Assembly: GCF_013116825.1 (NCBI RefSeq)
Contig: NZ_JABFNS010000009.1
Span: forward strand, 32,533-96,532
Direction of reading: 5' to 3'
Length of the DNA: 64,000 nt
Source of the DNA: Myxococcus xanthus
GTDB lineage: Bacteria; Myxococcota; Myxococcia; Myxococcales; Myxococcaceae
The notes under the pieces are model-generated. The model was not told the origin of the DNA. It ran no database searches and saw only the letters and a list, made by a program, of their open reading frames with translations. Shown here piece after piece: positions 16,427 to 25,857 of this stretch; position 1 is the stretch's first letter; each line of letters begins with the position of its first letter. The position numbers and the translations under genes are program-made.

Positions 16427-16696
16427 ATGTCCATGCCCCGCTCGCTGGCGTTTGCTGCCCTCTTCGCGCTTGCCTCCGCAGCCTTCCCAGTTTTTGCCGA
16501 AGAAGCCCCCGCCCAGACAAAGCCTGCTGCCCCAGTCAAGTGCGAGCACGGAGTGAAGAAGTCCCTATGCACGCGCTGCAACCCGAAGCTTGAGGCCGTC
16601 TTCAAGGCAAAGGGCGACTGGTGTGAGGAGCACCGGCGTCCTGAGTCTCAGTGCGCCGTGTGCAACTCGAAGCTTGCGAAGGAGGGCGTCAAGTGA
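16427..16696 (+). CDS. Small periplasmic protein with one metal-binding Cys/His repeat
   Basis: 89 aa from the ATG at 16427 (GGAG about 10 bp upstream). A signal peptide (SLAFAALFALASAAFPVFAEE) leads to one full repeat: C-x2-HG-x5-C-x2-C, then GDWC-x2-H-x3-PES-x-C-x2-C. The same repeat occurs twice at the N-terminus of the following membrane-fusion protein. It may act as a soluble metal donor to that adaptor. The next gene starts within its stop codon (GTGA). Confidence 0.7.
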   Translation: MSMPRSLAFAALFALASAAFPVFAEEAPAQTKPAAPVKCEHGVKKSLCTRCNPKLEAVFKAKGDWCEEHRRPESQCAVCNSKLAKEGVK

Positions 16697-18315
16697 AGCC
16701 CCCGCGCATGCACCTGGTGTGCGCTGCCCTCTTCTTCCTTTCGCTTGCAACTGGCTGCACAAAGGCAGAGGCACCGGCCCCAGACGCCAAGGCCGAGGCG
16801 CGCACGCCGCAGACGCAGGCCACCACGGCAGTTGCCACCCGAGAGGCGAAGCCCGCCCCTTCTTCCCCTACTGCCGCGGGCCCCAAGCTGTGCCAGCACG
16901 GGGTGCCGGCGGAGTTGTGCACGCAGTGCAGCCCGGAGCTTTCGGAGGTCTTCAAGGAGAAAGGTGACTGGTGCAGCTCGCACGACGTCCCGGAGTCCCA
17001 CTGCTTCAAGTGCAACCCCAGTCTCACTTTCGCCTCCACGCAAGGCCCCGAGGCCGGAGAGGCTCATGCAACTGTTCCACAGGAGGCGTGGTGTGGAGAG
17101 CACGGCGTCCCCGAGGCCAAGTGCACCAAGTGCAAGCCGCAGCTCATCGCGAAGTTCATCGAAGCAGGCGACTTCTGCCGCGAGCACGGCTTCCCCGAGT
17201 CGGTGTGCCCCTACTGCCACCCTGAGGTAGTGAAGGCCGCAGGCCACACCCCTCCCGTCTTCCCTCCGCCGGACATGGAAGTGAAGCTCTCTTCGCCCGA
17301 GCTTGAGAAGAAGGCCGGCCTGCAGACAACGCGCGCAGCCTCGCAGCCCTTCGCCCCCTCGCTCGAGGTAGTGGGGCAGCTGGACTTCAACCACAACCGC
17401 CTCGCGCAGCTGTCCGCGCGCGGGGAGGCCCTCGTCGCCAAGGTGGAGGTGGACATCGGCGACAGGGTGAAGGCGGGCGAGTCGCTGGTGGTACTCACGT
17501 CCGCGGGGGTGGGCGAGTCGCAGGGCAAACTGTCCGCTGCCCGGGCGCGCCTGGAAACGGCGCGCGCAGCCCTCCAGCGAGAGGAAGGGCTCGCCTCGCG
17601 GGGCATCAGCTCTCGCAGGGAGGTGGAGGAGGCACAAGCTGCCCTTGCGGAGGCCCAGGGTGAGTACCAGGCCGCCACGGCGAGCCTGAATGCCGCCGGC
17701 GCTGGCACAGGTGGCAGCGAGGGCCGCTACACGCTGACGGCGCCCTTCGCGGGCATCGTGGTGTCCCGCACTGCGGTAGTCGGCAAGACTGCCTCGCCCG
17801 ACGAGACGCTCATCGAGGTGGCGGACATGACCACCCTTTGGGCCATTCTCGACGTGCCGGAGGAGGCTGCCTCACAGGTGCATCCCGGCCAACCCGTCAC
17901 CCTCTTCCTGGACGGCAGGGGCACCCCCCTTGTGGAGGCCAAGGTGAGCCGGGTGGCCGCCTCGGTCGACAAAGAGACGCGTACGGTACGGGTGCGGGTG
18001 GACGTGGCCAACCCGGACGGTGCGCTGAAGGCGGGCCACTACCTGCGGGCCCGAATCCAGACGGGGAGCGAGAGGGAGGCCGTCTTGCTGCCACGCGACG
18101 CCATTCAGGAAGCCGAAGGGCGAAAGCTCGCCTTCGTACGCTTGGGGCCGGGGGTCTTCAAGCCCGTCGCGGTGGAGCTCGGCGCCCCCGTCGGTGAGGC
18201 CGTGCCCGTCTTCAGTGGACTGACGGCTGGTGTGGAGGTTGTCACCACGGGCGCCTTTCTCCTCAAGACAGAAATCCTCAAAGACTCCATCGGCGCCGGC
18301 TGCGTGGACGACTGA
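16693..18315 (+). CDS. czcB: RND efflux adaptor (CzcB-like) with N-terminal metal-binding repeats, lipoprotein
   Basis: 540 aa; GTG start overlapping the previous stop, with AAGGAGG 7 bp upstream. LATGC is a lipobox. Residues about 65-185 hold two Cys/His repeats (CQHG, C-x2-C, GDWC-x2-H, C-x2-C; then WCGEHG and GDFCREHG). The remainder is the HlyD/CusB adaptor: a lipoyl-like half (GEALVAKVEVDIGDRVKAGE), an alpha-hairpin (AARARLETARAALQREEGL), the second half (YTLTAPFAGIV) and a membrane-proximal domain. It would hand metal from the periplasm to the pump encoded next. The repeats are an unusual addition. Confidence 0.85.
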   Translation: MKPPRMHLVCAALFFLSLATGCTKAEAPAPDAKAEARTPQTQATTAVATREAKPAPSSPTAAGPKLCQHGVPAELCTQCSPELSEVFKEKGDWCSSHDVPESHCFKCNPSLTFASTQGPEAGEAHATVPQEAWCGEHGVPEAKCTKCKPQLIAKFIEAGDFCREHGFPESVCPYCHPEVVKAAGHTPPVFPPPDMEVKLSSPELEKKAGLQTTRAASQPFAPSLEVVGQLDFNHNRLAQLSARGEALVAKVEVDIGDRVKAGESLVVLTSAGVGESQGKLSAARARLETARAALQREEGLASRGISSRREVEEAQAALAEAQGEYQAATASLNAAGAGTGGSEGRYTLTAPFAGIVVSRTAVVGKTASPDETLIEVADMTTLWAILDVPEEAASQVHPGQPVTLFLDGRGTPLVEAKVSRVAASVDKETRTVRVRVDVANPDGALKAGHYLRARIQTGSEREAVLLPRDAIQEAEGRKLAFVRLGPGVFKPVAVELGAPVGEAVPVFSGLTAGVEVVTTGAFLLKTEILKDSIGAGCVDD

Positions 18316-18327
18316 AAAGGCACGCAC

Positions 18328-21300
18328 ATGCTGACACGCATCGTCGACTGGTCCCTGCATCACCGCTTCATGGTGCTCCTGGGCGTGCTCGCCCTCATCA
18401 TCGCGGGCACCATCTCCTTCCGAGCCCTTCCCCTCGACGCTTACCCCGACACCACGCCCACGCAGGTGACGGTCAACACGGTGGCTCCCGCTCTCTCTCC
18501 CGTCGAGGTGGAGAGGCAACTCACCGTCCCCCTCGAGCAGGCGCTCGCTGGCCTGCCGCACCTGGAGGAGATGCGCTCAATCTCCAAGTTCGGCCTCTCC
18601 CAAGTGACGCTGCGCTTCTCCGACGAGACGGACATCTGGTTTGCGCGCCAGCAGGTCGCCGAGCGCATGGGCCGCGTCGAGGTGCCCGAGGGCATCGAAA
18701 AACCCTCCCTTGGGCCCGTCGCCACGGGCCTCGGCGAGGTATTCCACTACCTGGTGAAGGGCGAAGGACAGTCCCTTGAGGAACTGCGCACGCTGCATGA
18801 CTGGGTGATTGCACCACAGCTGAGGAGCGTCCCTGGCGTCGCCGAGGTGAATGCCTGGGGGGGCAACGAGAAACAGTGGCACATCGTCGTCGAGCCGCGC
18901 CGCCTGCAGAAGTATGACCTGTCCCTCGGGGATGTGTACGAAGCGCTCGAGCGCAACAACGCGAATGTCGGCGGGGGCGTCCTTGAGCGGGGCGGTGCCG
19001 CCCGTCTCGTCCTTGGCGTAGGCGTCTTGGAGGGTGGCGAGTCCATCGCGGACGTCGTGCTGGCGGCCCACCAAGGCGTTCCGGTGCGGGTGCGTGACAT
19101 CGGCCGGGTGGAGGTGGGCCATGAGGTACGGCGCGCCGTCGTCACTGCGGACGGCGAAGGGGAGGCCCTTCTGGGCCTTGGCTTCATGCTGATGGGCGAA
19201 AACTCCGACACCGTGACTCGGGCGCTCGCCACACGCCTTGAGGAGGTGAAGAAGAGTCTGCCTGAGGGCGTGGAGGTAACGCCCGTCTACGAGCGCACCG
19301 AGCTGGTCGACCACGTGCTGGACACGGTGAAAAAGAGCCTTCTTGAAGGCGCGCTGCTCGTCATCGCCGTCCTCTTCCTCTTCCTCGGCAACGTGCGCGC
19401 AGGCCTCATCGTGGCCTCCGCCATCCCACTCTCCATGCTGTTTGCCGCCAACGCCATGCTGCGCTTCGGCATCGCAGGGACGCTCATGTCGCTCGGAGCC
19501 ATCGACTTCGGGCTTATCGTCGACTCGTCCGTCATTATGGTGGAGAACGCCGAGAAGCACCTGGCCGAGGACACGAAGGGGCGCAGCATCCTCGACGTGG
19601 TGCGCGACGCCGCGGTGGAGGTGCGCAAGCCCACCCTCTTCGGCGAGCTCATCATCATGATTGTCTACCTTCCCATCCTCGCCCTCGAGGGTGTGGAAGG
19701 AAAGCTGTTCCGCCCGATGGCCCTCACCATCATCTTCGCGCTGCTCGGCAGCGTGCTGGTGTCCATGACGGTGATGCCCGTGTTGGCCTCCTTCGCCCTG
19801 AAGAAGGTAGCGCACGGAGCGCACCATGAGCCGCGCTTGGTGCGGTGGCTCAAGCGCGTCTACACGCCCGTCCTCGATTGGGCGACGGGGCACCCGAAGG
19901 CCGTCCTCGGTGGAGCACTGGGTATCCTCCTGGTAACGGCCCTTTCCGCCACACAGTTGGGCAGCGAATTCGTGCCGAAGCTGTCCGAGGGCACCATCGT
20001 CGTGAACACGGTGCGCCTTGCCGAGGTGTCCCTCACTGAGTCGGCGCGCTACGGCGGCCAACTAGAGAAAGCTCTCCTTGAGAGCTTCCCCGACGAGGTG
20101 GCACGAGTGTGGACGCGCACTGGCACCCCAGAGGTGGCGACCGACCCGATGGGGCCCGAACTGTCCGACCTTTTCGTCACCCTTAAGCCGCGCGAGGACT
20201 GGAAGCGCGCCAGGACGCAAGAGGAACTCGTGCACCTCATGCAGGAAGAACTCGAGGGCATGCCCGGCATGCGGATGAGTTTCCTCCAGCCGATTGAGAT
20301 GCGCGTCAACGAGATGATTGCCGGCGTCCGGAGCGACTTGGGCATCAAGCTCTTCGGGGACGATTTGGACGTGCTGAAGGCCAAGGCCCAGGAGATTGAG
20401 AAGGTGGCGCGTACTCTCCCCGGTGCCGCCGACGTCACTCTTGAGCAGGTAACAGGTCAGCCGGTGCTTGAGGTGCAGGTTGACCGAGCAGCCATCTCCC
20501 GCTACGGCATTCCGGCCCGCGCGGTGCTCGACGTCGTGGAGGCCATGGGCGTGCGCAAGGTGGGCGAGGTGCGTGAGGGCGAGCGCCGCTTCGATTTGGC
20601 CGTACGCCTTGCGGAGGAGTTCCGTGACGAGGAGAAGGTGTCCTCAGTCCTCGTCACCGCCCCTTCCGGTGAAAGGGTACCACTCGGCCGCCTGGCCACC
20701 CTGAAGACGGTCTCCGGTCCCACCACCATTCAGCGAGAATGGGGCAAGCGGCGCGTCGTGGTGCAAGTGAACGTGCGCGGACGCGACTTGGGCGGTTTCG
20801 TCAAGGAAGCGCAGGCCGCCATCGAGAAGAGCGTTGAACTGCCTCCTGGCTACTTCCTTCGCTTCGGCGGGCAATTTGAGAACCTCGAGCGCGCCCGGCT
20901 GCGCCTCTTCCTCGTGGTGCCCCTAGCCCTCGCGCTTGTCTTCGGGCTCCTCTACCTCACGTACCGTAACGTAGCCGAGAGTCTCCGGCCGCTCCTCACT
21001 GGCGTCCCCTTCGCCATGGTAGGCGGCGTCCTTGCCCTCCTCCTCCGGGGCCTGCCCTTCTCCATCTCCGCTGCCGTGGGCTTCATCGCCCTCACGGGCA
21101 TCGCCATGCTGGGAGACATGGTGTTCGTCTCCCGCGTCCGTCAACTGCTGGAGGCGGGCGAGGGCATGCAGCAGGCGGTGCGCGAAGCGGCACTCTCACG
21201 ACTGAGGCCCGTCCTCATGACGGCCGCAGTCGCAGGCCTGGGCTTCGTCCCCATGGCCTTCGCCACTGGTATCGGCAGCGAGGTGCAGCGGCCGCTCGCC

Positions 21301-21474
21301 ACCGTCGTCATCGGAGGCATCATCTCCTCTACCTTCCTCACGCTTATCGTGCTGCCCGTCCTCTACCCTCTCTTCGCGCGGCTCACCGGGAGGGACAAGG
21401 TGGCCATACACGAGGCTGAGGAGGCCCAAGCCGTGCTGCCCAAGCGCCTCCGCATGGCGGAGGGGGAGTCATGA
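18328..21474 (+). CDS. czcA: Heavy-metal RND efflux pump (CzcA/HME family)
   Basis: 1048 aa, the normal length. N-terminal helix, then PLDAYPDTTPTQVTVNT, the HME signature start. DFGLIVDSSVIMVEN in helix 4 matches DFG-x3-DG-x-x3-EN of metal pumps except that Gly-Ala is Ser-Ser. A second large periplasmic loop and helices 7-12 follow. It exports metal by proton antiport across the inner membrane with CzcB and CzcC partners. It starts 12 bp after the adaptor gene and overlaps the next by 4 bp. Which metal (Zn/Co/Cd or Cu/Ag) is not decided by these residues. Confidence 0.9.
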   Translation: MLTRIVDWSLHHRFMVLLGVLALIIAGTISFRALPLDAYPDTTPTQVTVNTVAPALSPVEVERQLTVPLEQALAGLPHLEEMRSISKFGLSQVTLRFSDETDIWFARQQVAERMGRVEVPEGIEKPSLGPVATGLGEVFHYLVKGEGQSLEELRTLHDWVIAPQLRSVPGVAEVNAWGGNEKQWHIVVEPRRLQKYDLSLGDVYEALERNNANVGGGVLERGGAARLVLGVGVLEGGESIADVVLAAHQGVPVRVRDIGRVEVGHEVRRAVVTADGEGEALLGLGFMLMGENSDTVTRALATRLEEVKKSLPEGVEVTPVYERTELVDHVLDTVKKSLLEGALLVIAVLFLFLGNVRAGLIVASAIPLSMLFAANAMLRFGIAGTLMSLGAIDFGLIVDSSVIMVENAEKHLAEDTKGRSILDVVRDAAVEVRKPTLFGELIIMIVYLPILALEGVEGKLFRPMALTIIFALLGSVLVSMTVMPVLASFALKKVAHGAHHEPRLVRWLKRVYTPVLDWATGHPKAVLGGALGILLVTALSATQLGSEFVPKLSEGTIVVNTVRLAEVSLTESARYGGQLEKALLESFPDEVARVWTRTGTPEVATDPMGPELSDLFVTLKPREDWKRARTQEELVHLMQEELEGMPGMRMSFLQPIEMRVNEMIAGVRSDLGIKLFGDDLDVLKAKAQEIEKVARTLPGAADVTLEQVTGQPVLEVQVDRAAISRYGIPARAVLDVVEAMGVRKVGEVREGERRFDLAVRLAEEFRDEEKVSSVLVTAPSGERVPLGRLATLKTVSGPTTIQREWGKRRVVVQVNVRGRDLGGFVKEAQAAIEKSVELPPGYFLRFGGQFENLERARLRLFLVVPLALALVFGLLYLTYRNVAESLRPLLTGVPFAMVGGVLALLLRGLPFSISAAVGFIALTGIAMLGDMVFVSRVRQLLEAGEGMQQAVREAALSRLRPVLMTAAVAGLGFVPMAFATGIGSEVQRPLATVVIGGIISSTFLTLIVLPVLYPLFARLTGRDKVAIHEAEEAQAVLPKRLRMAEGES

Positions 21475-22724
21475 GGCTGCGCGCTTTATGGGGGTGGGCT
21501 TGGGCTCCGGCGCTGCTGCTGGCAACATATGCAGGCGCCGCCGAGAGGGGAATGACGGAGGAGCAGGCCGTCTCCCGCGCCCTGCAAGCTAATGCGGACG
21601 TGCGCCTGCAGCATGCCGAGGTGGAGGCCGCGCAGGCCCGCTTGGCGCAAGCCACGCTCTTCTTCCAGGCCAACCCGGAACTGTCCGCAGCCGTAGGCCC
21701 CAGACGGGGCACGCAGGAAACAACGGACGTGAACGTGCAGCTCACCCAGGCCTTTGAGGTCGCGGGCCAACAAGGCGCGCGCGACGCGGCCGCCAGGGCC
21801 TCTATGGAGGCCGCCCAGGCGCGCCTCTCAGCACGCAGGCTAGAGGTGGCTGCGGCGGTGCGTGAGGCCTTCGGGCGAGCCCTCGTTGCCGAGCGGCGCC
21901 TCATTCTCTCCGAGGAAGCCGCCCAGTTGGCAGCCCAATCGCTCACCACTGCCCAGTCGCGACTGGAGGCGGGGGACGCCACTCGCATCGAGGTCAATGC
22001 CGCACGCATCGAGGTGGGGCGCTCCCAGGCGGAAGCACGACGGGCCGCGCAGGGGCTGTCAGTGGCCCTCGCAGAGGTGCGCGCTCTGCTCGCCTTCTCT
22101 CCAGGGGAGGACTTGCGCCTCTTGGGAGAGCTGCCTTCCCCAGCGCCCGCCCCTGACTCCGCTTCCCTGGAGGCACTGGAGCACCAGGCATCCAGCCGCA
22201 GGCCGGAACTCATCGCAGCCCGCAAGGAACTTGAGGCGGCGCGCGCCGAGCGGAAGCTCGCCACACGTGCGGCCTTTCCTTCCTTGCGGCTCGGCGCGGC
22301 CTACAGCCGTGAGGAGGGCGACCAAATACTTCAGGGCGTCCTCGCCTTCGATATCCCCGTCTTCAACCGTAACCAGGCTGAGCGCGGTGAGGCTGCAGCA
22401 AGGATTGCCCAAGCAGAGACCGCTTTGGGCACTGCCGAGCGCTCCGTGCGCCAGGAGGTGCAGTTGGCGGCAGCGCGCCTGGGCGCAGCGAGCGCCTCTG
22501 CGGCGGCCTTTGCCGGTGAGGTGCGGGAGGCCTCTCAGGAGAACCTCCTACTCATCAACGAAGCTTACGCCGCAGGGAAGGTGGACTTCCTGGAGCTGCT
22601 ACTCGTCCGGCAGGCAGCCCTCGAAGCGCGGCGCGGCTACCTCGAAGCAATGGAGGAACTCATCAGCGCCCGGGCGGAACTAGCACGCGCCTCAGGCACC
22701 GGATTGGATGAACTGCCGCAGTGA
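21471..22724 (+). CDS. czcC: Outer-membrane efflux protein (CzcC/TolC-like)
   Basis: 417 aa, ATGA overlap with the pump gene. Signal peptide (ALLLATYAGAAE). Two homologous halves of long helices (EEQAVSRALQANADVRLQHA; LEALEHQASSRRPELIAARK) with the TolC-type internal repeat and short beta segments (AYSREEGDQI). It would form the outer-membrane exit duct of the RND pump. It is the last gene of the RND trio; the transporter gene follows after 91 bp. Confidence 0.9.
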   Translation: MRLRALWGWAWAPALLLATYAGAAERGMTEEQAVSRALQANADVRLQHAEVEAAQARLAQATLFFQANPELSAAVGPRRGTQETTDVNVQLTQAFEVAGQQGARDAAARASMEAAQARLSARRLEVAAAVREAFGRALVAERRLILSEEAAQLAAQSLTTAQSRLEAGDATRIEVNAARIEVGRSQAEARRAAQGLSVALAEVRALLAFSPGEDLRLLGELPSPAPAPDSASLEALEHQASSRRPELIAARKELEAARAERKLATRAAFPSLRLGAAYSREEGDQILQGVLAFDIPVFNRNQAERGEAAARIAQAETALGTAERSVRQEVQLAAARLGAASASAAAFAGEVREASQENLLLINEAYAAGKVDFLELLLVRQAALEARRGYLEAMEELISARAELARASGTGLDELPQ

Positions 22725-22815
22725 CGAGTACCGCGCCGCCCTTTATTCGAGGGCGGCGCACGGCTGGCCCCCGGGGCGCCCGGCCCCTCTCCACTTTCTG
22801 TCGAGACGACGCCCA

Positions 22816-23655
22816 ATGAAAAGCGACAACAACCCTTCAGACATCACCGACAGGAGCGAATTCAAGGTGCCCCGCATGGACTGCCCCTCAGAGGAGCGTA
22901 CCGTGCGCATGGCTCTTGAAGGCCTGCCCATGGTACGCGCACTCACCTTCAACTTGCCCGAGAGGCGCCTCACCGTCTGGCATGCGAGGGACACGGCATC
23001 CGAGGTGGCGGGACGCCTGGAACCACTCGGGCTCGGCGCCCAACTTGTCGAGACGCACAGAGGTGCGGCAGCAGACGAGGGCTTGCCCGAGGCTGGAGAC
23101 GACCCGGGCACGGAGGCCCGCACCCTCTGGGTGCTACTGACCATCAACGGGATAATGTTTGTGGCCGAACTCGTTGCAGGCTGGCTCGTCCAGTCCACAG
23201 GCCTTATCGCGGACTCCCTCGACATGCTCGCCGACGCCATGGTGTACGGCCTCAGCCTCTATGCGGTGGGCCGCGCAGCCACACATAAGCTGCGCGCCGC
23301 GCACCTCAGTGGCTATCTGCAAATAGCGCTCGCACTGGGTGCCCTCTTCGAAGTGGGCAGGCGCTTCCTCTTTGGCAGCGAGCCGGAGCCCAATTGGATG
23401 CTGGGGGTGGCCACACTCGCCCTCGCCGCCAACGTGACGTGCCTCCTGCTCATCTCTCGTCACCGAAAGGGCGGAGCCCACATGAAGGCCAGCTACATCT
23501 TCTCCACAAACGACGTGCTGGCGAACCTTGGTGTCATCGCAGCGGGCATCCTCGTCGCGCTCACCAAGTCTCCCTACCCTGACCTCCTCGTAGGCCTTGG
23601 CATCGCGGTTCTCGTCCTCTCTGGCGCAGTGCGCATTCTTCGTCTCCGGGCGTGA
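22816..23655 (+). CDS. Cation diffusion facilitator with N-terminal HMA-like domain
   Basis: 279 aa from the ATG at 22816. Residues 15-75 resemble a heavy-metal-associated domain (VPRMDCPSEERTVRMALEG, then LTVWHARD), with a single Cys in place of the usual CxxC. The CDF membrane domain starts near residue 105; GLIADSLDMLADAMVYGLSL carries the D-x3-D site of helix 2, and a second pair (STNDVLANLG) lies in helix 5. It would move Zn, Cd or Co out of the cytoplasm and complement the RND pump. Confidence 0.8.
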   Translation: MKSDNNPSDITDRSEFKVPRMDCPSEERTVRMALEGLPMVRALTFNLPERRLTVWHARDTASEVAGRLEPLGLGAQLVETHRGAAADEGLPEAGDDPGTEARTLWVLLTINGIMFVAELVAGWLVQSTGLIADSLDMLADAMVYGLSLYAVGRAATHKLRAAHLSGYLQIALALGALFEVGRRFLFGSEPEPNWMLGVATLALAANVTCLLLISRHRKGGAHMKASYIFSTNDVLANLGVIAAGILVALTKSPYPDLLVGLGIAVLVLSGAVRILRLRA

Positions 23656-24273
23656 AAGAGGGCCCATGCCGCTCAAGCTCGTTGAACTTGGGGCATAGGC
23701 TGCCCGGCCCGAGGCTGACACTCGGAGGTACGTTGGCCCAGGACATCAACCCCGCTGCCCGGGCCCTAGTACATCTTCGCCGTGGCAGAGCTTCACCGCT
23801 GGCGCCATCAACGCCGGTGGGTGGACGTCCAGACCACCCATGACACCTGTGCCTCCCCAAAACCCGGTCCCTTCGTCGTGGGGGAACCAAGGCCACTTCA
23901 TGCAGTGCGTCAGTGCGAGTGAGCGAGGCGCGCGAGAGGGCATCGGCAGCTCAGTGTATCCGCCGAGGCGACAACTTCCCTGACATAGGGGGTAACGTCT
24001 TTCCTACTCGAGCTGACCATTTGCCCAGCCATCTTTGCCTCTGGGAGGGGCAAAAAGTTCCCTGAATTGCACGAGGGAGGAGGGCCCGGTGGTACGGCCG
24101 CTCGGGAATGCACGGCATCGCGCCAGTCCGCGCCGCGTAGTGCAGCGCGGAGAGAAAGCGAACAGCCATGCCCCGGCAGCCTCCGCTCCATGGCGGGAGG
24201 GGCAGCAGGCCATTTCCCGACCCCGGCATGAGTTTTTATAGGTGGACAATTCCAATTTCCGGGAGGAATTAGC
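23656..24273. other. Intergenic region of 618 bp
   Basis: No reading frame with a believable start or protein pattern on either strand. The last 15 bp hold GGGAGGAATTAGC, the ribosome site of the next gene. Confidence 0.4.
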
Positions 24274-24660
24274 GTGAGGAAGCTTGGATATGGACTACTC
24301 GTCACTACGGGGCTTCTTATCGGCACATTTACTGAAGCCCAAGGGGCTTCCCAGCCACCGTCCGCGGGACGCCAGGCGGATGACTCGACAAGGCAACAGC
24401 CAAGCTGCGCCTGTGGAATGATGGGCAGCGGCATGATGGGCCAGGGAATGGGCGGCGCGGGAATGAACTGCCCCATGCGCGGAATGGCGGACGTGCAGAT
24501 GGAGCAGACGCAAGAAGGGGCCACATTGCACCTCACCGCAAAGAACCCCAGTCAGGTCGAGGACGTCCGGCACATGGCGGAACGGATGCAGCGCTGCATG
24601 AGCGGAAGCGGCGCCCCGCAGCAGGGTCAACCGGCTTCGCCCCGTCAGCAACAACGCTGA
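24274..24660 (+). CDS. Periplasmic Met/Cys-rich protein, probably metal-binding
   Basis: 128 aa, GTG start with GGGAGG 7 bp upstream. Signal peptide (YGLLVTTGLLIGTFTEAQGA). Residues 48-70 are CACGMMGSGMMGQGMGGAGM followed by NCPMRGM, a Met/Cys/Gly cluster suited to soft metals such as Cu(I) or Ag(I). The C-terminus is helical with one Cys (MAERMQRCM). It is close to the metal-efflux genes but separated by 618 bp, so it probably has its own promoter. Confidence 0.65.
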   Translation: MRKLGYGLLVTTGLLIGTFTEAQGASQPPSAGRQADDSTRQQPSCACGMMGSGMMGQGMGGAGMNCPMRGMADVQMEQTQEGATLHLTAKNPSQVEDVRHMAERMQRCMSGSGAPQQGQPASPRQQQR

Positions 24661-25047
24661 GCACGGCGCGTCGTTCCCCGGTCTAAAAAGCGGCGTTTCA
24701 GTCCACGGGCTCGCTGTGGGCAATGAACGCACTCTTGAGAGACACGCTCACGGCAGGACGCGGCGAGCCACTGCCTCCTCCGCATGAAGCCCCTGTGGTG
24801 TAGCCCCCTCCGACACCTCGACGTAGGCGTCCCGGGCACGCCGGGCACTCGCGACGCTCCGCATGCGGTACAGCCCCGGCGCCGTCACCCGCACCGTGGC
24901 CGGGCCGTTGAGGTCCGCCGTCCCATGCAACCACCGCACGCGCCACTCAGCGGCTGCAGGCTGGAGCTCAGCAACCCCACCCCGACGCGACGATGCGGAC
25001 GCTGCCGCACAGGCAGCCGCTGGTGAAGCGCTCGGGTCCTTCCACGC
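24661..25047. other. Intergenic region, possible vestigial coding on minus strand
   Basis: A minus-strand frame near 24750-24940 reads LHGTADLNGPATVRVTAPGL, which could be the remnant of a beta-sandwich domain. It is interrupted and has no start or ribosome site. Nothing else is seen. Confidence 0.25.
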
Positions 25048-25857
25048 TCATCCCGCTTTGCGTCGGAAGTGGAGCGCCTGCACGCCGGACTTGAACCGCT
25101 GCGTCGAGAGGAGTTCGAGATGCCGCGCACTCGACAGGCCATGAAACAACGTCGGCCCGCGGCCACTGATGATGGGATGAACGACGATGTGATGGACCTA
25201 CCCATCGGATCGCTCGCGGGTCACCTTGTCGGATCGCACTTTCGATCAAGACCGAAGCCCGCGTGCTCGGGAGCGTCAAGGGTCGGCTGCGCCGAAACCT
25301 GAACGGTTTTGCGCCCTTGACCCTCCCTCCGCGCACGGACACTGGGCAATCGGCCGCAAGCGGCCAATCCTATGCGATCAAGACTCGCGATCCGTTTGGC
25401 CGACCCGCTCGCGGTCCATGACCCCGGTCCCTGACACGACGATGCGGTACTCGTCGATGAGCCCCAACTCCTCGAGCGCAGCCGCGAGCTTGGGCGCTCC
25501 GACGAGGACGCCCCGCTCGGTCTTCGCTTTCAGCGCCGAGATCGCCTCGCGAAGGTCACCCTCCACCTTGATGGTGTTCTGCCACGGAAAGTCGCGCCGC
25601 GAGCCCGACACGACGTACTTCGCCTTCGCATCGAGCTTCTGTGCCCACTCGCGCATCGCGCGCGGCGCCTTTTCGTCGCGTGCCACCGCGGGCCAAGCTC
25701 CCTCCATCAGCTCGTAGGTGTTGCGCCCGAAGAGCATCGCCCCGCTCTGCTCCATGAGCTGCCTCCAATAGTCGTGCAGCTCGTCGTCCACGATCCCCAG
25801 GGTGTGATGGATGCACCCGTCCAAAGTCACATTGAGACCGAATGTGAGGAGGCCCAT
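25048..25857 (-). pseudogene. DHFR/RibD-C-like reductase gene interrupted by a 247-bp insertion
   Basis: The first part (25857 to 25436) encodes MGLLTFGLNVTLDG, LFGRNTYELM and LGLIDEYRIVV, typical of the RibD C-terminal/DHFR-like family. The frame then runs into foreign sequence and stops. The missing end (HPIISGRGPTLFHGL to ALHFRRKAG) is found at 25180-25048. Removing 25189-25435 plus one copy of the flanking 8-bp repeat ACGACGAT rejoins EYRIVV and HPIISG exactly in frame and gives 184 aa, the usual size. As it stands, the protein would be about 159 aa with a wrong tail and is probably inactive. Confidence 0.85.
25189..25435 (-). mobile_element. 247-bp non-autonomous transposable repeat, copy 1, with 8-bp target duplication
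   Basis: Flanked by direct repeats ACGACGAT (25181-25188 and 25436-25443). The ends are imperfect inverted repeats: GTGATGGACC and, on the other strand, GTCAGGGACC. It encodes no protein. A diverged copy lies at 63318-63557 in the opposite orientation, sharing blocks such as CGGGTCGGCCAA, CCGTTCAGG and TTGACGCTCC. Size, ends and target duplication fit a MITE-like element; the mobilising transposase family is not known. Confidence 0.8.
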
